NCBI RefSeq assembly: GCF_001730365.1
Contig: NZ_MIKB01000014.1
Location: 62,001 to 126,000, forward strand
DNA length: 64,000 nt
Source: Enterococcus quebecensis
GTDB taxonomy: Bacteria; Bacillota; Bacilli; Lactobacillales; Enterococcaceae
Direction of reading: 5' to 3'
The notes beneath the pieces were generated by a model. It worked only from the letters and a program-made list of their open reading frames with translations. It was not told the DNA's origin and did not search any database. The first letter of the stretch is position 1. Each line of letters opens with the position of its first letter. The position numbers were made by a program, and so were the translations under genes. Positions 1 through 7,731 of this stretch are shown here, piece after piece.

Positions 1-80
1 ATAAAAGCAACACTTTTCTGTCTTTTTCCATTCTCATTTAGCGAAGATTTTCAGTTCTTCCAGGTCCTTCTTACTCGTTC

Positions 81-91
81 TATGCTATAAT
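81..91 (+). promoter_or_regulatory. Extended -10 promoter of the yueI-like gene
   Basis: TATAAT at 86-91 is preceded by TGC, giving an extended -10 motif. No good -35 hexamer is visible 16-18 bp upstream. It lies 40 bp before the ATG at 132. Confidence 0.5.
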
Positions 92-131
92 CTGAATCAA
101 GACTATTAAATGGAAGCAGGTTAGATAATAA

Positions 132-578
132 ATGGCACAAGATGACTTACAGAAACATTTAGATAATGCGATGTATGGCACCCCATTGCTTAAACCAGAA
201 GAACAGCGAAAATACATGGGTACTTTTCGTGAACGCTGTTACCTGACTATGACGATTACACAGATGAAAAATACTGATGATAAAGTAAACTTCATACAAG
301 AACTAACTTTACATCCAGATGCAACGATCCTATTAAATGGTGCAATGGATATTACACTACAATCCAACTACATTAAGTTAATCAATGACAAACAAATGAA
401 GTTCACTGTCGTTAATGATTCTGTAAGCAATACACCAGATGCTATAGGTTTGGTTTTAACAGCTAAAGAAGCAGTAAACGAAGAAGTTATTGATATTGAA
501 GAAAAATACCCTAAACAAATTCCAGATACTGAAGCTGAAACACCTAAAAAAAGTTTCTGGCACAAATTATTCCGCTAA
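132..578 (+). CDS. YueI family protein (DUF1694)
   Basis: A 148-residue soluble protein with no signal peptide or membrane segment. The N-terminal part has the family hallmark around residues 20-35 (KPEEQRKYMGTFRERC), which I recognise from Bacillus YueI/DUF1694 proteins. The C-terminus is charged and variable. The role of the family is unknown, so no function is inferred. The gene stands alone, with its own extended -10 promoter just upstream and a strong hairpin terminator 8 bp past the stop. The start is preceded by only a weak purine stretch (GCAGG). The call is by motif similarity alone. Confidence 0.75.
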   Translation: MAQDDLQKHLDNAMYGTPLLKPEEQRKYMGTFRERCYLTMTITQMKNTDDKVNFIQELTLHPDATILLNGAMDITLQSNYIKLINDKQMKFTVVNDSVSNTPDAIGLVLTAKEAVNEEVIDIEEKYPKQIPDTEAETPKKSFWHKLFR

Positions 579-585
579 AAATAAA

Positions 586-626
586 AATACCTGTCAAAAC
601 CAACTATCGGTTTTGACAGGTATTTT
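586..626. terminator. Bidirectional terminator between yueI-like gene and gshF
   Basis: A perfect 15-bp stem (586-600 with 610-624) and a 9-nt loop, flanked by T-rich tracts on both strands. It serves two convergent genes. Confidence 0.9.
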
Positions 627-628
627 CT

Positions 629-2914
629 TTATTTGTTCTCTTCTTTCTCAAACAACTCCGGATATAACATCTTCAATACATCCATCGTTAAATGGCGACC
701 TTGACCTGCATGAGGATAAGCATGCATATGCATCGCTGGATTGAAGTTTGCTTCTATAATTCCATATGTTTGGCTGTCCTTGCTTCCTTTAATTGATTTA
801 TCTGGCACGATCAAATCAATTCCGCATATTTTCGCTCCTAAAGCCTGCACAGCTTCAACTGCGATTTGTTTATAACTCTCATCAAAATCGTCTGTCACAT
901 CAATGGAATCCCCACCTGTGCTGACATTTGAATTTTCTCTCAGATAAACGATTTGATCTTTTTCAGGAACAGAGGTTGTCAATAAATTTTGCTCTTTTAA
1001 CATCAATCGTTCTACATCACCTAACTGGATCACTTCCAATGGCGATCGATGATTAGTTCCTCGTAATGGATCAAGATTTTTTTCTGCAACCAAAGCTTCA
1101 ACAGAACGAACGCCATCGCCTATCACATTTGCTGGTACACGCAGCATAATTGCCCGCACTTGGTCATCTAAAACAAAGAAACGATATTCCGTTCCCGGCA
1201 GAAACTCTTCGATCAAAACAGCTGAATCTTCTTTGAAGGCTAAATTCAATGCTTCCGTATAATCCGCTAGTGAAGCTCCTTCTTTAAAAATCGTGATGCC
1301 TAGCCCATAATTCGTTGTTTTAGGTTTGATTACAAAGGCTTTTTCTGAATACTTCACGTAAGCCTGTTCTGCACCCTCTATTGTATGAAACTCATCTCCA
1401 GCTGGCACATTAAATCCAGCTTCTGCCAAGACTTTTTTAGTGACTGTCTTATTCTCCATAATCAACGGAACGATGTAACTGTCCTTACTAGTCATATTGG
1501 CATTTTTAACATATTCAATATGGTCATTGTGTTGAAGTTTTAAAAACTGCTCTTGTTCATCCAGTATTTCTATTTCCGCACCTTTTTGAATAGTATCAAA
1601 TAAAAACAGCTGTGTGGATAATTCCATATTTCTAAAGCCAGCTAATTGATACGGACGTTCAAAAGCCATTGACTGGTACTCTTTCCCAAAAACAATCCCT
1701 AAATCTTGGTTAGAATTACTTTCAATGATTGTCCACATTTTCCCCGCAACGGTTAAATCTGGTGTCCTAAGCTGCGTGCGATGAACATCCACTGATTTTT
1801 TAGCTCTAAATAAACCTAATGCTTCAATCATTTCATCCATTTCAGCAAAAATCCGGTCACCTTCAGCTAGAAGTTTTACCTGAGCAAACGGATGGCCTAA
1901 AGCTACTTGCTCATTTAAAAAGTCCCCAGTAGCTACCCAATCATTTGGTGCTTCTTTTTCATCTGTCCACAATAAATACAACATGAACAAATGAATAAAT
2001 TCAAGCGTTTCTTCATCTACACCTAAAGGAGTAAACGGATTTAAGTCTAAATTTCTTAATTCAATATAGCGAACGCCGGTTTTAGGCAAATCAGCCATTC
2101 GTTTACCACCACGTAGTCTGACAGCTGAATAGAATTCTTTTTCTTCCGATAATATGCCGTTTTCAACCATTCGATGAATATCTTTGATGTAATGTTGTAA
2201 GGACTCGTAAGATACTTTGACATTTTCTCGGTTTTTATAACCAAATGAGCTGTTGCGAATACTTCTTACTGGCTCTTTAGGACGATCTTCTTGATCAGCA
2301 AAGTAGCCTGTTTCACTCACTGGAGAAGCGCCAAATAAATAAGTAATCAACCAACGATAACGTAAATAATTACGTGAAACTTTCATGTATAAAATATTTT
2401 TGAACTCTTCGATTGTTTCATATTCTGTTTGTTCTGAGAACAGTCGTTGAGTCAATTCAATGGCATACTCAAAATTAAAGTGAATACCGCTGACCATTTG
2501 CTTGCGCTTACCATATTCTCGTGCCAAATAGCGGCGATACAAAATCCCTTCAAATTGGTCAAGCTTGGCTATCTTGATATCTTCATCTTTTAGTGGTAGT
2601 TTTGGCGGCATACTTAACGGCCAAAGCATTTCATGTTTATTCATTGAACGTAAAGCTACATCATGAATCGCTGCAAGATAACGCAGCATTTCGTTGATGG
2701 AATTAGCCACTGGTGTAATCAATTCCATTTGTGTTTCGCTAAAATCTGTTTGGACATACGGATGGTAAGAGCGATTCCCCAAAACCTCTGGATGATCGGT
2801 TACCGCTAATTGCCCATCAAACGTCGTACGCTGACTTTCCTTTTCTAATCCAAAACGTGCTGCCATCACATATGGGCGCACACTCTTTTGTTGTAACAAC
2901 TCTTTAAATTTCAT
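629..2914 (-). CDS. gshF: Bifunctional glutamate-cysteine ligase / glutathione synthetase
   Basis: Makes glutathione from Glu, Cys and Gly in one cytosolic polypeptide. It is 761 residues from the chosen ATG, close to the usual ~750-residue length of GshF (GshAB). The N-terminal ~500 residues are a gamma-glutamylcysteine ligase domain of the GshA type (e.g. PYVMAARFGLEKESQRTTFD). The C-terminal ~250 residues are an ATP-grasp domain (VIKPKTTNYGLGITIF, EEFLPGTEYRFFVLDD, IDVTDDF, GIIEANFNPAMHMHAYP). The reading frame is open 14 codons further upstream, but ATG 2914 has an AAAGG ribosome site at normal spacing and gives the family N-terminus MKFKELL. A TATAAT lies at 2955-2960. This fused form is typical of streptococci, enterococci and Listeria. 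Confidence 0.95.
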   Translation of the reverse strand: MKFKELLQQKSVRPYVMAARFGLEKESQRTTFDGQLAVTDHPEVLGNRSYHPYVQTDFSETQMELITPVANSINEMLRYLAAIHDVALRSMNKHEMLWPLSMPPKLPLKDEDIKIAKLDQFEGILYRRYLAREYGKRKQMVSGIHFNFEYAIELTQRLFSEQTEYETIEEFKNILYMKVSRNYLRYRWLITYLFGASPVSETGYFADQEDRPKEPVRSIRNSSFGYKNRENVKVSYESLQHYIKDIHRMVENGILSEEKEFYSAVRLRGGKRMADLPKTGVRYIELRNLDLNPFTPLGVDEETLEFIHLFMLYLLWTDEKEAPNDWVATGDFLNEQVALGHPFAQVKLLAEGDRIFAEMDEMIEALGLFRAKKSVDVHRTQLRTPDLTVAGKMWTIIESNSNQDLGIVFGKEYQSMAFERPYQLAGFRNMELSTQLFLFDTIQKGAEIEILDEQEQFLKLQHNDHIEYVKNANMTSKDSYIVPLIMENKTVTKKVLAEAGFNVPAGDEFHTIEGAEQAYVKYSEKAFVIKPKTTNYGLGITIFKEGASLADYTEALNLAFKEDSAVLIEEFLPGTEYRFFVLDDQVRAIMLRVPANVIGDGVRSVEALVAEKNLDPLRGTNHRSPLEVIQLGDVERLMLKEQNLLTTSVPEKDQIVYLRENSNVSTGGDSIDVTDDFDESYKQIAVEAVQALGAKICGIDLIVPDKSIKGSKDSQTYGIIEANFNPAMHMHAYPHAGQGRHLTMDVLKMLYPELFEKEENK

Positions 2915-2954
2915 ACTGTCGCCTTTCTTCCCCGTTATTATTCCATTACCAACC

Positions 2955-2960
2955 ATTATA
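2955..2960 (-). promoter_or_regulatory. -10 box of gshF
   Basis: TATAAT on the minus strand, 41 bp upstream of the gshF ATG. The -35 region (TTCTTT at 17 bp spacing) is poor. Confidence 0.5.
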
Positions 2961-3090
2961 TAGAAAAAAAGAGGTAAAAAGAATATTTTAGCTTAAATTT
3001 TGTTAAATTCAAACAAACTTTTTAATCCTTATGAAAATTGATCACTTTTTCATATGAATCGTTAGTCTTTTTTATACACATCTTTTACTG

Positions 3091-3096
3091 TATACT
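3091..3096 (+). promoter_or_regulatory. -10 box of the cysteine hydrolase gene
   Basis: TATACT 33 bp before the ATG. Its likely -35 region is only T-rich. Confidence 0.4.
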
Positions 3097-3128
3097 AGAA
3101 AAAATAATTGTACACAAGGAGCCTAACA

Positions 3129-3611
3129 ATGAAAAACAAAGCCTTGATCGTAATTGATTTGCAAAATGGTTTAAATGGCCTATTTCAGTTAAATGAAGTA
3201 CTCGCTAGTGTCAACCAACGTATCACTGATTATCGAAAAAATCACTTGCCAATTATTTTTATTCAACATGAAGATGAAGAATTGGTTCCAAACAGCCCTG
3301 CATGGCAATTGTTTGATGAACTGGATGCCAGAGAGGAAGATTTCTATATTGGTAAAACCCATGCTAATTCTTTTTTCAAAACAACGTTAAGAAAACTATT
3401 GGATGAACACAACATCACTGAACTAGAATTTTGTGGCGCTCAAACAGAATACTGTGTGGACACAACCATCCGGATGGCTCACGGCTTAGGCTACCGTAAT
3501 TTTATGAAAAAAGGATTAAGCACAACCTTTAATAATGATTTATTAGACGCTAAAACAATTATCCAACACCATGAAAATCTTTGGAATGGGCGTTTTTTAA
3601 CCTTTATTTGA
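3129..3611 (+). CDS. Isochorismatase-like cysteine hydrolase
   Basis: A 160-residue cytosolic hydrolase of the isochorismatase/nicotinamidase-like superfamily. The catalytic triad is visible: Asp in ALIVIDLQNG near the N-terminus, Lys in YIGKTHANSF mid-protein, and the nucleophile Cys in GAQTEYCVDTT, which follows the family pattern (G-x-x-T-x-x-C-V-x-x-T). Substrate cannot be read from the sequence; members cleave amide or vinyl-ether bonds of small molecules. The start at 3129 has AAGGAG at 3116-3121. The frame begins 7 codons earlier but that ATG has no ribosome site. A TATACT -10 lies at 3091-3096. It diverges from gshF. Confidence 0.88.
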   Translation: MKNKALIVIDLQNGLNGLFQLNEVLASVNQRITDYRKNHLPIIFIQHEDEELVPNSPAWQLFDELDAREEDFYIGKTHANSFFKTTLRKLLDEHNITELEFCGAQTEYCVDTTIRMAHGLGYRNFMKKGLSTTFNNDLLDAKTIIQHHENLWNGRFLTFI

Positions 3612-3795
3612 TTCAATTTCTGCTTTATATAAGCTTACCACAATCATCACATAAAAAATTAAAATTATCTCATGTATCTCCTAGTCATTCATGATAGTAT
3701 AACTAGGGGTTATTTGTTGAACTATTTTCTATTGCTCTTATTTCCCGTTCAACATTGAAACACCATTATTCTTTGAAAATGGAGGAATGTAAGAA

Positions 3796-4674
3796 ATGAA
3801 ATTTACCAAAAGACAAATCCAAGACACCTTATACGTGACGATTGGATCTTTTATTTTAGCGGTATCAATCAATTCGATTTTACTGCCAAACAAAATTGTT
3901 GCCGGCGGTGCCAACGGAATTAGTGTGGTAATCAACTACCTTTTCGGCATCAATCCAGCCTTGGTTTTATATGCGATTAATTTACCTTTATTGGGTCTCT
4001 GCTTTTTACTTTTGGGAAAAGAAGTTGGGATCAAAACAATTTATGGTAGCTTGATCTATCCATTCTTCGTGGGTATTACTACTCATCTACCTGTACTTAC
4101 CCATAATATTTTTCTAGCAACAATATTTGGTGGGATCTTAACAGGTATTGGTTTAGGTCTGGAATTTAGAGGAAATGCTTCAACAGGTGGAACAGCTATT
4201 ATTTCACAAATCGTCAATAAATATTTTAAAATTTCACTTGGTGTATCGATTTTATTTGTAGATGGATTAGTAATTTTATCAGCTTTATTCGTTTTCAATA
4301 CTGATACCGTCCTATTCTCATTGATCTGTTTATACCTTATTGGACGCGTAGTAGATATGGTTCAAGTCGGTTTCGTCCGCTCGAAAAATGTGATGATTAT
4401 CTCACCAAAATATGCTGAAATCAAAGAGAAAATCTTGGTGGATATGGATAAAGGATTAACACTGGTTCCAATTGAAGGTGGCTATCAAAACAATCCAAGC
4501 ATGCTAATGATGACCGTCATTAGCGAAAAAGATTTTGCCCGCATCAAAGAAAATGTGTTAGCAATTGATGAAGAAGCCTTTATTGTTTCAATGAATGCCA
4601 GCGAGGTTTTCGGTAAAGGATTTAGTTTGAAAAAAATTGCCGAAGACTATGGAATCGAAACGAATAACTTGTAA
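3796..4674 (+). CDS. YitT family membrane protein (DUF161/DUF2179)
   Basis: A 292-residue integral membrane protein. About five or six hydrophobic segments fill residues 10-195. They include the family signature NKIVAGGANGISVVINYLFG (residues 32-51) and GNASTGGTAIISQIVNKYF. The last ~80 residues form a soluble DUF2179 domain (from about residue 210, LTLVPIEGGYQNNPSMLMMTVIS). Transport substrate and physiological role of the family are not established. A strong GGAGGAATG ribosome site lies just before the ATG. The gene is alone on its strand and is followed at once by the palindromic element array. Confidence 0.88.
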   Translation: MKFTKRQIQDTLYVTIGSFILAVSINSILLPNKIVAGGANGISVVINYLFGINPALVLYAINLPLLGLCFLLLGKEVGIKTIYGSLIYPFFVGITTHLPVLTHNIFLATIFGGILTGIGLGLEFRGNASTGGTAIISQIVNKYFKISLGVSILFVDGLVILSALFVFNTDTVLFSLICLYLIGRVVDMVQVGFVRSKNVMIISPKYAEIKEKILVDMDKGLTLVPIEGGYQNNPSMLMMTVISEKDFARIKENVLAIDEEAFIVSMNASEVFGKGFSLKKIAEDYGIETNNL

Positions 4675-4677
4675 ACT

Positions 4678-5069
4678 AAAAGCGAAACAAAGCGCTTAGC
4701 TCTCATGAAAATTAGGAAATCTATGTAAAGATGCTCTTTATCTTTACATAGATTTGTCTATTTTCCTTGAGAGTTGCTTTGTGCAGCTGGATCAAGAAAA
4801 GCGGAATGAACCGTTTAGACCTCGAACAAATTAGGAAACTGTGGAGAAGATGCTCTTTATCTTCCCCACAGTTTGTCTATTTGTTGAGAGGTCTGGTTCA
4901 TGCAGTTGGATCAAGAGAAAAGCGGAATGAACCCGTTTAGCTCTGACAGAAAAATAGGGAATCCTATTCGTGGCGCTTTTTGTCACTAATAGGATTCATC
5001 TTTTTTCCGAAGAGCTGGTTCATGCAGCTGGACCAGAGAAAAGCGGAACAAACCATTTAGACCTCGAAT
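4678..5069. repeat. Tandem array of a ~120-bp palindromic element (3 full copies and 1 partial)
   Basis: Copies start near 4678, 4797 and 4918; a fourth, starting near 5038, breaks off after ~30 bp. Each begins AAAAGCGGAAYRAACC (the first copy is degenerate) and ends GGTTCATGCAGYTGGA or similar. Outer arms pair (e.g. AGACCTC with GAGGTCT), and the centre is a second long stem with a short loop (GATGCTCTTTATC in copies 1 and 2). The central stem sequences differ between copies yet stay self-complementary: AAATCTATGTAAAGAT pairs with ATCTTTACATAGATTT in copy 1, AAACTGTG with CACAGTTT in copy 2, AATCCTATT with AATAGGATT in copy 3. Related single copies lie at 20268-20415 and 36889-37005. No ORF of its own. 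The first copy could also terminate the YitT gene. Confidence 0.85.
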
Positions 5070-5082
5070 AATCAATTTCCTC

Positions 5083-5111
5083 TGTACATCATGTATCCTT
5101 AATGATACAAT
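5083..5111 (+). promoter_or_regulatory. Promoter of the antitoxin RNA (RNA II-like)
   Basis: -35 TGTACA (5083-5088), a 17-bp spacer and extended -10 TGaTACAAT (5103-5111). Transcription would start near 5118 and read through the direct repeat copy at 5125-5141 into the terminator at 5143-5174. Confidence 0.65.
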
Positions 5112-5117
5112 TAACAT

Positions 5118-5178
5118 GCAGAAAAAAAGCATAAGATACACTAAACCCCTAGAGAGTCGGATCTCTAGGGGTTTTTCG
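5118..5178 (+). ncRNA. Predicted antisense antitoxin RNA of a par/Fst-type system (RNA II-like)
   Basis: A predicted ~60-nt untranslated RNA. It contains one copy of a 17-nt sequence, AAAAGCATAAGATACAC (5125-5141), whose identical second copy (5283-5299) spans the start codon and leader of the toxin on the opposite strand. The two transcripts, read in opposite directions, are therefore complementary over the toxin start region as well as through the shared terminator. This is the arrangement known for RNA II of the par locus of plasmid pAD1, where RNA II blocks Fst translation. The promoter is good; the 5' end is inferred from -10 position, not measured. Confidence 0.7.
5143..5176. terminator. 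Shared terminator of the toxin mRNA and antitoxin RNA
   Basis: A perfect 13-bp stem (5143-5155 with 5162-5174) and a 6-nt loop. A TTTTT tract follows on the plus strand; the minus strand has only a short T run. It sits between the convergent RNA II promoter and the toxin ORF, as in known par loci. Confidence 0.85.
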
Positions 5179-5203
5179 TGGGCTAATGTCGCCGTCATTT
5201 GTT

Positions 5204-5290
5204 TTACTTATTCTTTTTGGTATTTAGCCAATATTCAAACAAAGAGACCAATATCCCTACAAGAAGAGGGCAGAGAAATGCTAAAAGCAT
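5204..5290 (-). CDS. Fst-family type I toxin (28 aa)
   Basis: A short membrane peptide, below usual ORF cut-offs. It starts MLLAFLCPLLVGILVSLF, continues with EYWLN and ends in a basic tail (TKKNK). This matches the Fst/Ldr toxin pattern: hydrophobic helix with P-x-x-VG near the middle, an aromatic-W-L motif and a charged C-terminus. The ribosome site is very strong (AAGGAGG at 5299-5305, 8 nt before the ATG). Just upstream lies a CAGTC/GACTG stem-loop (5307-5320) that could hide the ribosome site, as the 5' stem-loop does in fst mRNA. The direct repeat copy at 5283-5299 covers the start codon. A TATATT at 5334-5339 (minus strand) is a possible -10. Excess toxin of this family damages the membrane; toxicity here is untested. 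Confidence 0.82.
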   Translation of the reverse strand: MLLAFLCPLLVGILVSLFEYWLNTKKNK

Positions 5291-5299
5291 AAGATACAC
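5283..5299. repeat. Direct repeat DR copy at the toxin start (partner at 5125-5141)
   Basis: AAAAGCATAAGATACAC, identical over 17 nt to 5125-5141 and in the same orientation, 158 bp apart. Because the two flanking RNAs run in opposite directions, the copies produce complementary RNA. Confidence 0.95.
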
Positions 5300-5345
5300 C
5301 TCCTTCCAGTCGCAAGACTGTTAGATAGGCGACAATATAAAATAC

Positions 5346-5578
5346 GCTACTTTGCATTCATTACATTATTCCTCTTGTTTCCTGAGAGTCTGGTAAGGAT
5401 TGTATTGACCATCAAATCTGTTTAATCATCGAAATTGCACACCAATTTCCTTCATAAAATTTTTTGTTATTTTTACGAAAGAAGAAGACTTTTAAATATA
5501 TGCTGCTCTATCTTTCTCTTTCAACCAATTTCCACCGTTTTATAGCTACCTCGTCTCCAATACTTTTGACTTAAAAAA
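5346..5578. other. AT-rich gap without recognised feature
   Basis: Between the toxin leader and the ftsY terminator I see no ORF with a ribosome site, no long hairpin and no repeat. It probably holds the upstream part of the toxin promoter only. Confidence 0.5.
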
Positions 5579-5580
5579 AT

Positions 5581-5628
5581 AACCCTTTGAATGATTGTCT
5601 GTTTAAAGACAAACTCATTCAAAGAGTT
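5581..5628 (-). terminator. Terminator of the rnc-smc-HAD-ftsY operon
   Basis: Outer stem 5581-5594 with 5615-5628 (one wobble pair) encloses an inner TTGTC/GACAA stem. A run of seven T follows on the minus strand. Confidence 0.85.
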
Positions 5629-5658
5629 ATAATATACATCATCTAGCAGTTAACTTTC

Positions 5659-6876
5659 TTATTCTTCTTTCAACAATCCTTTAAACAAGCCAATCGCAAA
5701 ATCATTTGCATCGAATGGCTCTAAATCGTCAATACCTTCGCCAAGTCCGACTAATTTCACCGGTAAATGCAGCTCATTACGAATCGCTAAAACGATTCCG
5801 CCTTTTGCTGTACCATCTAGTTTCGTTAAAACTAATCCAGTAACATCTGTCGTTTCTTTAAATTGTTTAGCTTGTGACATCGCATTTTGCCCTGTGGTTG
5901 CATCTACCACAAGTAACACTTCATGGGGTGCATCCGGCAATTCACGTTGAATCACGCGTTTGATTTTATCTAATTCATTCATCAAATTAACTTTATTTTG
6001 CAAGCGTCCTGCTGTATCTACTAGTAAAATATCAGCATTCTCAGCTTTGGCACGATCAACTGCGTCAAAGACAACAGCGGCTGGATCGCCACCAGCATTA
6101 CCACGGACAACTTCTACACCTGCACGTTCGCCCCAAACGACTAATTGATCAATGGCTCCTGCTCTAAAAGTATCGGCCGCGGCCATTAAGACTTTCTTGC
6201 CGTCTTGTTTGAATTCATGGGCAAGCTTTCCAATACTGGTTGTTTTCCCAACACCGTTGACTCCCACAAATAACATCACAGTCAGTCCGTTTTCCTGAAT
6301 ATTCAAAGCATTATTTTCTTCAATACCTTCTGCTTCGTATAAATCAACCATTTTTTCAATGATCGTATTTTGAATAGCGGCTGGTTTTTTCACGTTGCGT
6401 AGCTTTACTTCTTGACGTAAAGATTCTGTGATTTTTATAGCTGTATCAAAGCCAACATCTGCGCCAATCAATGTTTCTTCTAGTTCTTCAAAGAAGTCTT
6501 CATCAACTGAACGGAAATTAGCGAATAATTCATTCAAGCGTTCCCCAAATGTTTTACGGGTTTTTTCCAGCCCTTTTTCATACTTTTCTTGAAGGATTAT
6601 TTCTTCTTCTTGTTCTTCAATAATTGCAGGGTCAACAAGTTCTTCTGCTTGTGTAACAGGATTTACAGTAATCAGTGGATCAATTTCTGGTTCTTCTACA
6701 GGTTCAAGAGAATCTGGTTGTTCTTGTTCAGTTGTTTCTTGCTCTGCTTGTGTTTTTTCTTCAGTTATTGCTTCTTCTTCGCCAACTTCTTTCAGCGTGT
6801 CATCTTTTTCGATTTCAGCTGGTTCTGTTTCTTTTTCGTTCATAAAAGCCTTTTTTATTTTATCGAAAAACCCCAT
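5659..6876 (-). CDS. ftsY: Signal recognition particle receptor FtsY
   Basis: SRP receptor GTPase that docks ribosome-SRP complexes at the membrane and passes nascent membrane proteins to SecYEG. It has 405 residues. The first ~105 residues form a very acidic, Glu-rich A domain, then come the helical N domain and the GTPase G domain. G motifs are visible: [15 protein letters not shown] (P-loop), DTFRAGA, DTAGRLQ and [10 protein letters not shown], with [13 protein letters not shown] at the C-terminus. Last gene of the leftward rnc-smc-HAD-ftsY operon. It starts directly after the HAD stop, with AGGAGGG (complement) at the junction. The antisense frames over the acidic region are shadows. Confidence 0.97.
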   Translation of the reverse strand: MGFFDKIKKAFMNEKETEPAEIEKDDTLKEVGEEEAITEEKTQAEQETTEQEQPDSLEPVEEPEIDPLITVNPVTQAEELVDPAIIEEQEEEIILQEKYEKGLEKTRKTFGERLNELFANFRSVDEDFFEELEETLIGADVGFDTAIKITESLRQEVKLRNVKKPAAIQNTIIEKMVDLYEAEGIEENNALNIQENGLTVMLFVGVNGVGKTTSIGKLAHEFKQDGKKVLMAAADTFRAGAIDQLVVWGERAGVEVVRGNAGGDPAAVVFDAVDRAKAENADILLVDTAGRLQNKVNLMNELDKIKRVIQRELPDAPHEVLLVVDATTGQNAMSQAKQFKETTDVTGLVLTKLDGTAKGGIVLAIRNELHLPVKLVGLGEGIDDLEPFDANDFAIGLFKGLLKEE

Positions 6877-7704
6877 TTAATTCCCTCCTCTCAATGGTTC
6901 TAGAACAAATTTTTCTACGACTTGTGCTACACCGTCATTGTCATTGGTATCTGTGATCACATCTGCTAAGTCTTTAACCTTATCTATCGCATTTTCCATT
7001 GCTACACCAAGCCCTGCATATTCGATCATCGGTAGATCATTTTCTTCATCGCCAATGGTCATAATTTCTTCTTGTTTAATCCCTAAATCTCTAGCTAACA
7101 AAGAAATACCGTATGCTTTAGTGATTCCTTTTGGCATAAATTCTAGTAGATTGGTTCTAGTTTTGATGACTTCATAGCGTGTGTAAAAGGCGCTAGGTAT
7201 TTTTTTGATTTGCTCATCTAAATATGTTTCATCTACTGCAATAACTGCTTTATTGTAAATCCTATCAGCTGTTAGTTCAGCTACTTCATACGATTCGTAT
7301 GTCAATAATTTATTTAGCTGGCTATACAATGATTCGTAATCTTGTGTTGTTGGTAATTGCAACACAAGCCCATCAGATAAAATGTCTAAAGGCACATTCA
7401 ATGATGAAGCCAATTGAAATAAGTCATGGACATTTTCTAAAGGCATAGAAGCTTTTTCAATGATCTCACCTGTATCATTTTTCTGAACCAAACCACCATT
7501 AAAGGTGATACTGTAATCTCCATTGTCCCGCAAGTTTAAGGCATCCAAATAAATGCCGATTGCAGCTAGTGGCCGACCTGTACAAATAACAATTTTAACG
7601 CCTGCAGCTTTGGCTTGTGCTAAAGCTGCTTTATTCCTTGCAGAGATTTCTTTGTTACTATTTAATAATGTACCATCTAAATCGATAGCGACTAATTTAA
7701 TCAA
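6877..7704 (-). CDS. Cof-type HAD-superfamily phosphatase (YidA-like)
   Basis: A 275-residue sugar-phosphate or nucleotide phosphatase of the HAD IIB (Cof) type. Motif I is LVAIDLDGTLL near the N-terminus, motif II is VICTGR, motif III is the Lys in GITKAYGI and motif IV is IGDEENDLPMIEYAG. Substrate is not predictable. An ATG lies at 7725, but the GGAGGG site falls inside that extension. TTG at 7704 follows it at 10 nt and yields the family N-terminus (M)IKLVAIDLDG, so TTG is preferred. It lies between smc and ftsY; the link to secretion or chromosome work is positional only. Confidence 0.88.
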   Translation of the reverse strand: MIKLVAIDLDGTLLNSNKEISARNKAALAQAKAAGVKIVICTGRPLAAIGIYLDALNLRDNGDYSITFNGGLVQKNDTGEIIEKASMPLENVHDLFQLASSLNVPLDILSDGLVLQLPTTQDYESLYSQLNKLLTYESYEVAELTADRIYNKAVIAVDETYLDEQIKKIPSAFYTRYEVIKTRTNLLEFMPKGITKAYGISLLARDLGIKQEEIMTIGDEENDLPMIEYAGLGVAMENAIDKVKDLADVITDTNDNDGVAQVVEKFVLEPLRGGN

Positions 7705-7731
7705 TCTGTCTCGTCCCTCCATCATATAAAA

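Noticed and set aside
4678-5069. Array considered as CRISPR or insertion-sequence remnant
   Set aside because: No short identical repeats with unique spacers, no transposase fragment and no flanking target duplication; the conserved property is the hairpin.
4986-5198. 70-aa minus-strand ORF across the palindromic array and the antitoxin RNA
   Set aside because: No ribosome site, and its sequence is a translation of the repeat end, the RNA II region and the terminator. The true coding unit is the 28-aa ORF just upstream on that strand.
6589-6903. Phe-rich 104-aa plus-strand ORF
   Set aside because: Antisense of the Glu/Lys-rich A domain of ftsY; low-complexity shadow without ribosome site.
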